In this document: piece by piece, positions 60,201-64,000 of the stretch | Numbering within the stretch: position 1 is the stretch's first letter | Layout of the letters: each line of letters starts with the position of its first letter | Source of the DNA: Luteolibacter rhizosphaerae | GTDB taxonomy: Bacteria; Verrucomicrobiota; Verrucomicrobiia; Verrucomicrobiales; Akkermansiaceae | Assembly (NCBI RefSeq): GCF_025950095.1 | Contig: NZ_JAPDDR010000007.1 | Span: forward strand, 248,001 to 312,000 | DNA: 64,000 nucleotides | Direction of reading: 5' to 3' | Notes under the pieces: model-generated | What the model saw: only the letters and a program-made list of their open reading frames with translations | What the model was told of the DNA's origin: nothing | Databases searched by the model: none | Made by a program: the position numbers and the translations under genes

Positions 60201-61452
60201 CAAGATCGACGACGGCGATGCGAGCAACGATGACTCCGCCACCGGGGCTAACAGCGGCAACGGCGCATGGGTGAAGGCATCCGAAGTCACGCCGAACCCC
60301 GGCATCGTCCCGACAGAGCCGGCCCATGCCCGCGAGTTCCGCTTCACCTATGTGAACATTCCCTCGACCGGCAATGCGACGATTCATGTCCGGCTGAAGG
60401 AAGTGACTTCCTCCGCGGACAACAACCTGAGCGATACCGCCGGCCACTACACCACCCTCACCCGGACGGTGCAGACCGCGGGCCCGGACCGGAAGATGTT
60501 CGTGGCCTTCCCTCAAAACGACGGCGCGGCGATCGGCAGCAACTACGTGCTGAAGACCTACTTCTCGAAGGCCTTGGCAGACGGTCTCACCGAGGCGCAG
60601 TTGAAGGCCCGCTTCACCGTGCGCTATGGCGCGGATGACGTCTGGCCTGCAGGGGTGCAGGTGCTTCCCGCCAGTGCACTCTCGATCCAATTCAACGAGA
60701 CCGCGGACTACCATGCCCTGGCCTTCTCTCTGCCGAATCTCTACGACGGTCGCCCCGGCTTTCTGTATCGCGTGGAGATCGCCCAGGATCGGCCAGAGCC
60801 CTTGGTGGATCTGAGTGCCACACGGCGTCTGGCAGCGCTCGCGGGCACCGGACCGCGTCTTGCGATCCTCCGCCCGCTTGAGACCGACCTTTCCGGAAGG
60901 CCGGTGGAGATCCTCCTGCCCGATGAGAACGGGCCCGGCACGCTGGACTACCTCGTGCGCGTGGAAACGGACACCACCACCACTGCGGTGGATCTCGATT
61001 TCGTGATCGGCAGCGGCACCCTCGCCCCGCTGGACTTCGATCCCGTGGTCCCGGGTATCCAACCGGAGATTCAAGGCTCCAGCGCCTTCTGGAATTTCAC
61101 TTGGGAGATCACTGCAGCCGGTGAGTATCGCCTCATTGCCACCGCGACCTCGCCGCAGGCGGTGAAGACGGAGACGAGGAATGCAACCGTGGTCAGCCAG
61201 CAGGAAGTGCTGGATCGGGAGGCTTCGGAGTCACCCGCCTTGTCCCTGATCAGCGGTGGCTACCGTCTCAATTTTCCCACCCTTCCGGGCCGGATCTATC
61301 AGCTCCAAGTCTCGGAGAACTTGAGCGACTGGGAAGACTCCGGCGCGCCGCTCAATACCGCGAACGCCGATGGTCCCGGCACATTCCAAGTGGATGACAC
61401 CAGCGGAGGCGACAAGCGCTTCTATCGCGTTTTGATCCAAGCGGCACCTTGA
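57202..61452 (+). CDS. Secreted GH13 alpha-amylase-like protein 1
   Basis: From the ATG at 57202 the product is 1416 residues with a signal peptide (MKIPARLAGMTGAVLMLLTP...). The GH13 barrel shows region I VYFDNVMNH (113-118), region II GFRLDAVKH with nucleophile D279, region III LFGEHLG with acid/base E343 and region IV AQSHDND (H404, D405). A long C-terminal part has several beta domains, one near residues ~830-920 (ITVWAKPNGVGNGFNMFFYY) that looks like a starch-binding-type module. The last ~60 residues (YQLQVSENLSDWEDSG...KRFYRV) are the module shared with other secreted proteins here. Acts on alpha-glucans outside the cell. The second GH13 gene starts 11 bp later. Confidence 0.88.
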   Translation: MKIPARLAGMTGAVLMLLTPAARGEAMLQYFNTTWAEITRKMPELAEAGYSSLWLPPPTKASGGLSVGYDCWDRFDLGSKDQRGTVRTRYGTEAELQELVRVAHRFGIRVYFDNVMNHNAFETPKYNDLVPENVYPGFLPEDFHLRRTAEGYYRKWDNTRDWNDAWQVQNLGLSDLIDIATEPGSTNLNHGTGEGHTTTKPNFVRHPDNPEYYCYIPTASGQKHSAGQGAYVGFGTGNGITTALITANASFYTERVEDMLNRAARWQVDRIKADGFRLDAVKHTPADFFGATFGGDKDSSNYGYSGQIQQQFNLTRGFSDWSNHRDSLFDTEQSRDDAMLFGEHLGQPPAYGPYIDAGMRLIDNDLRSNYNNLLGNPSSGMNGYDQPGQGGFSPAVAVMHAQSHDNDYAARRELQHAFYFTRAGLGLIYTDGNYHAGILGASGGAFPRHANTAFLGQWGDARIPNLLKIHNDFARGWQRGRYSDADLVSYERIDDREFSESNQAQKERKGATMLIAVNDNYASGKAVLGGTSFPSQGGGGSENNPNTNDEYLYQYARGYGSQVGFYSYASSLNSVVVDPGSYFVFAPRTPEDSDLWKNAGGSPITIYQGSEKAGSFEVERKDGTDGDPAFNPYGLPDAVNNDYAYRMSVPRVTSASNLRFVVRADGSAENILLKLDGGIDLNGTRPVGNNDPLYRDRPPALSTDVFLGYEQPAFVRRQFAEKFAAKDTLRNQIGSQGAETFHKVIGTAGFTIANGPANANDYSTQDGEVAAFLYHDPAADAGGTPAGGWPGGVVPKQYAENASTITVWAKPNGVGNGFNMFFYYTSDGSNPEAAGGSGTGTTKVVQMHYSHKQDADDWWSSVTIPKPVTGQTLKYKIGIFKDGAASVYPSGPNSVSKKKKMMTVFEISGFNAGTIVHSPHNDYGATETGLAEGFHVLRGRAFLKRDGKASLYNIFTQTFYYDAATPTGQIMFPAADGASIGGNEYGLVVRADNFTSEVWYKIDDGDASNDDSATGANSGNGAWVKASEVTPNPGIVPTEPAHAREFRFTYVNIPSTGNATIHVRLKEVTSSADNNLSDTAGHYTTLTRTVQTAGPDRKMFVAFPQNDGAAIGSNYVLKTYFSKALADGLTEAQLKARFTVRYGADDVWPAGVQVLPASALSIQFNETADYHALAFSLPNLYDGRPGFLYRVEIAQDRPEPLVDLSATRRLAALAGTGPRLAILRPLETDLSGRPVEILLPDENGPGTLDYLVRVETDTTTTAVDLDFVIGSGTLAPLDFDPVVPGIQPEIQGSSAFWNFTWEITAAGEYRLIATATSPQAVKTETRNATVVSQQEVLDREASESPALSLISGGYRLNFPTLPGRIYQLQVSENLSDWEDSGAPLNTANADGPGTFQVDDTSGGDKRFYRVLIQAAP

Positions 61453-61463
61453 ACCCACTCCCC

Positions 61464-64000
61464 ATGAGATCCTTCGCGATTCTTCCGCTGTGCTGCGGCC
61501 TGGTCCATGCGGCGGGAACCCTGAGCGTCAGCACTCCCAGCTATCCGGCGAGCCGCAGCGCCGAATACACCATCAGCCACGTCTACATCGACGAGGTCGC
61601 GGGAACGAGCGTGCCGATCACCTTCCGCTTCGCTCCCGGCGTGGGAAACGTAACCGACGTGGAACTGTGGACCAACGTGAATCGCCGCGACCTCGCGAAC
61701 ACAGACAAGGACGGCAACGGCTATCCCGATGGCGTGGTCGCTCCGAACGGAAACACCGTTACCGACTCTGCGGCCGATACCGATCCCGTGAGCGGCTATT
61801 ACTTCGCGCCGCTCAATATGAGCGATGTCGGCGGCGGTATCTGGGAGATCACCCTGCCGGTGGCGAAGACCGGCGCCTACCGCGTCTCCGCCCGCTTCAA
61901 GACTTCGGACAGTCCGGGCAACTGGCAGTGGTATGGGCTGCGCGATCACTGCCTGGTAGCCGCGCCGGCCATCGCCCGCGATGTGCGGCTCTATGAGGTG
62001 AACGTCTTCAACATTGAGGCCGATGGCGACGGCTATGCCAATCGCTCAACCCTCGAGGATCTCCACAACGCGCCGGGAGCGCCACACAATGGCAACAACC
62101 GCTGGGATCTCGACTACCTCACCAGTCTCGGCTGCAGCTGGCTGTGGTTCCAGCCGATCCATCCGAACGGCATCGACGGTCGCGAGATCAATCCCGGCAC
62201 CGGTAGCCCCTACGATCCGGGCAGCCCTTATGCGGTGAAGAATTTCTTCGAGGTGAATGCGCTGATGAGCGCGGCCCACAATGGCAGCCAGCCGGAGGCG
62301 GTGAACCGAGCGGCGGCGATGACCGCATGGCAGAACTTCGTGAGCGCCGCCGATGCCAAGCAGGTCGGCATCATGCTTGATGCGCCCTTCAACCATACCG
62401 CCTTCGATGTCGAACTGGCGCAGAAGGGCGTGGACCTCTTCCAGCGCGACGGCGAACCCGCATGGGCGGCGACCGACCAGATCCGCAACAAGGATGCGCG
62501 CTTCTTCTCGCGTGCGGGCAACTATGCCCAGCGAGCCTTCGATGCCAGCTCGATCGCGGCGGGCCCCGACCGCTTCGACTTCGGCAAGTGGAACGATGTA
62601 AAGGATGTCTTCTTCGGCCGCTATGACGCGCTGGTCGAGGTGGATGTCGAGCCGGAGCGCTCCAGCCACACGGCGGAGGGCGATTGGTTCGACACCTCTC
62701 AGTTCGAATGGACCAACGGCGACTTCACCCAAGGCGGACAGTCATGGAACGTAACCCGCCGCGTCTGGCAGTACTTCGCCCACTACGCGGTGCACTGGCT
62801 GGAGAAGACCCGGCCCGCCGGGCAGAACAGGAACTCGACGGCAGCCGACGGGGATACCGCCACCCGCTATGCCTGGGATGCCCGTGGCTTCGATGGCCTG
62901 CGCTGCGACTTCGGCCAAGGCCTGCCGCCACAGGCATGGGAATACATCATCAACACCGCGCGCTCGAAGAAGTGGAGCTTCGTCATGATGTCCGAGTCGC
63001 TCGATGGAGGCAACGTGACCTACCGCAGCGCGCGACAGTTCGACATCTTGAACGAGAACATCGTCTTCCCGCTCAAGTCCGCCGCGAACAAGCAGGACTA
63101 CCGCAACATCTACGAGGGACGTCGTACTGCGTACGGTCAGGCCCTCGTGCTCGCGAACACCACCTCCCATGACGAGGAGGTGATGTCCGACCCGTGGCAA
63201 TCGATGGTTCGCTATCTGGTCACCAACACTCTCGACGGCGTGCCGCTGGTCTTCCCCGGACAGGAGCTGGGGATCTCCACCACCTACGGCTACAACCACT
63301 ACGAGACGAACTTCGGCAAGCAGATCCCACACTTCAAGCGCTGGAACTCGATGATGCCGATGTGGAACGACGCCGACTACGGAAACGACCAGCTCTATCC
63401 CGTCTTCGCCGCAGCCAATCGAGCCCGCGCGGCCAGCCCGGCCCTGCGCTCTTCCAACCGCTGGTTCCTCGATGGCGACGGGAACAACGCGCAGATCCAT
63501 GCCGTCGCGAAATACGCCACGCCGAATGCCTCTCCGGCCTTCTCCGATGTGATGCTCGCCTTCGCGAACTTGGACCGGAACAACGTCCAGAGCGACACCT
63601 TCAAGATCCCCGCGACGCTGGCCCCGCTGCTTGGCGTGAAGGATACGCGTACCTATAACACCCGGAACCCCGCCGCCTACACCTCCCAGGATGCCAGCCG
63701 CGACGACACTTGGCTCTGGGGGGCAGGCATCACCGGTGCCAATCTCAAATCCTCCGGCTTCTTCGTCTCGCTGAACAAGGTGCCCTCATCCGCGGCGGGC
63801 TGGACCAGCGCCCCCTTCGAAGGACAGTATCTGAAGCTCTACGATGTCACCCCGCCGCCCTCGCCAGCGCCGCTGGCGAACTACTATGAAATTGGTACCA
63901 GCGGGACCTTCTCTTGGGTCCCGAATGGCGGTCCGGACGATAACATCGCCTCTTGGGAGCTGCTGATCGTGGACAACTCCAGCACCGTGGTGGCATCCGT
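61464..64000 (+). CDS. Secreted GH13 alpha-amylase-like protein 2, 3' end outside window
   Basis: An open frame of 845 codons runs from the ATG at 61464 to the right edge with no stop. It starts with a signal peptide (MRSFAILPLCCGLVHAAG). An N-terminal Ig-like/E-set region follows (residues ~20-170), then the GH13 barrel: region I MLDAPFNHTAF (D306, N310, H311), region II GLRCDFG (D482 nucleophile), region III MSESLDGG (E511) and region IV TSHDEE (H569, D570). A C-terminal beta domain begins near residue 720. The gene is 11 bp after the first amylase, so the two form one starch/glycogen-degradation operon. Domain order differs from the first enzyme, which lacks the N-terminal E-set domain. 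Confidence 0.85.
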   Translation, partial: MRSFAILPLCCGLVHAAGTLSVSTPSYPASRSAEYTISHVYIDEVAGTSVPITFRFAPGVGNVTDVELWTNVNRRDLANTDKDGNGYPDGVVAPNGNTVTDSAADTDPVSGYYFAPLNMSDVGGGIWEITLPVAKTGAYRVSARFKTSDSPGNWQWYGLRDHCLVAAPAIARDVRLYEVNVFNIEADGDGYANRSTLEDLHNAPGAPHNGNNRWDLDYLTSLGCSWLWFQPIHPNGIDGREINPGTGSPYDPGSPYAVKNFFEVNALMSAAHNGSQPEAVNRAAAMTAWQNFVSAADAKQVGIMLDAPFNHTAFDVELAQKGVDLFQRDGEPAWAATDQIRNKDARFFSRAGNYAQRAFDASSIAAGPDRFDFGKWNDVKDVFFGRYDALVEVDVEPERSSHTAEGDWFDTSQFEWTNGDFTQGGQSWNVTRRVWQYFAHYAVHWLEKTRPAGQNRNSTAADGDTATRYAWDARGFDGLRCDFGQGLPPQAWEYIINTARSKKWSFVMMSESLDGGNVTYRSARQFDILNENIVFPLKSAANKQDYRNIYEGRRTAYGQALVLANTTSHDEEVMSDPWQSMVRYLVTNTLDGVPLVFPGQELGISTTYGYNHYETNFGKQIPHFKRWNSMMPMWNDADYGNDQLYPVFAAANRARAASPALRSSNRWFLDGDGNNAQIHAVAKYATPNASPAFSDVMLAFANLDRNNVQSDTFKIPATLAPLLGVKDTRTYNTRNPAAYTSQDASRDDTWLWGAGITGANLKSSGFFVSLNKVPSSAAGWTSAPFEGQYLKLYDVTPPPSPAPLANYYEIGTSGTFSWVPNGGPDDNIASWELLIVDNSSTVVAS

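Noticed and set aside
59104..61074. Long minus-strand frame opposite the first amylase
   Set aside because: Arg/His/Val-rich shadow of the GH13 gene.

Overview
The window is a GC-rich bacterial chromosome segment that most likely comes from a Verrucomicrobiota member, probably Luteolibacter-like. That is an inference from gene content: an exosortase/EpsI pair with a PEP-CTERM protein, a PVC-type cytochrome c/dehydrogenase, many secreted proteins ending in the same 'Y-x-[LVI]-x-x-S-x-[DN]-L-x-x-[WF]...F-[FY]-R' module, a DUF2264 enzyme, and many GNAT enzymes and small lipoproteins. No rRNA, tRNA, IS element, integrase or CRISPR array was seen.

Layout. 0-6.3 kb: a minus-strand membrane protein cut by the left edge, a DUF2264 enzyme, threonine synthase and homoserine kinase, with a plus-strand exported protein of contractile-tail-sheath type between them. 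6.4-14.7 kb: purE-purK, then the housekeeping set ssb, rpsF, pth, rplY and prs on the minus strand. prs is separated from rplY by two plus-strand genes, one encoding a large secreted protein with a JAMM-like C-terminus. 14.7-16.5 kb: exosortase and EpsI. 16.5-21.7 kb: a sugar-acid operon (tagaturonate-reductase-like, altronate-dehydratase-like, cyclase-family hydrolase, aldo/keto reductase) divergent from an AraC regulator, with a 21-bp-period direct repeat as candidate operator. 21.9-30.4 kb: three tandem phage-tail-collar proteins bracketed by two DUF6916-like proteins and a GNAT enzyme, next to a 1643-residue secreted beta-helix/Ig protein with a zincin motif and a PEP-CTERM protein. 30.6-42 kb: class II aldolase, a large secreted protein, small enzymes, an L,D-transpeptidase, a LysE exporter, and a GMC oxidoreductase with a Tat-exported small subunit and a lipoprotein cytochrome c. 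42.3-48 kb: both aconitases (acnB then acnA). 48.2-54.6 kb: a Tat-exported FAD oxidase, a tandem pair of putative small RNA genes, a pseudokinase-FGE fusion with a TPR-like partner, and pabB. 54.6-64 kb: an N-terminally damaged PVC heme protein and two secreted GH13 alpha-amylases, the second cut by the right edge.

The most unusual items are: (1) two tandem intergenic transcription units at 49.56-49.97 kb that share an A-tract, a -35/-10 pair at the same 18-bp spacing, a 5' hairpin with pairing-preserving changes, a 24-nt identical core and an identical intrinsic terminator, and so look like a duplicated, undescribed sRNA; (2) a tail-sheath fold with a signal peptide and a verrucomicrobial C-terminal module, away from any phage genes; (3) the collar-protein cluster. 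Starts were moved inward from the longest open frame wherever homology or a signal peptide supported this.
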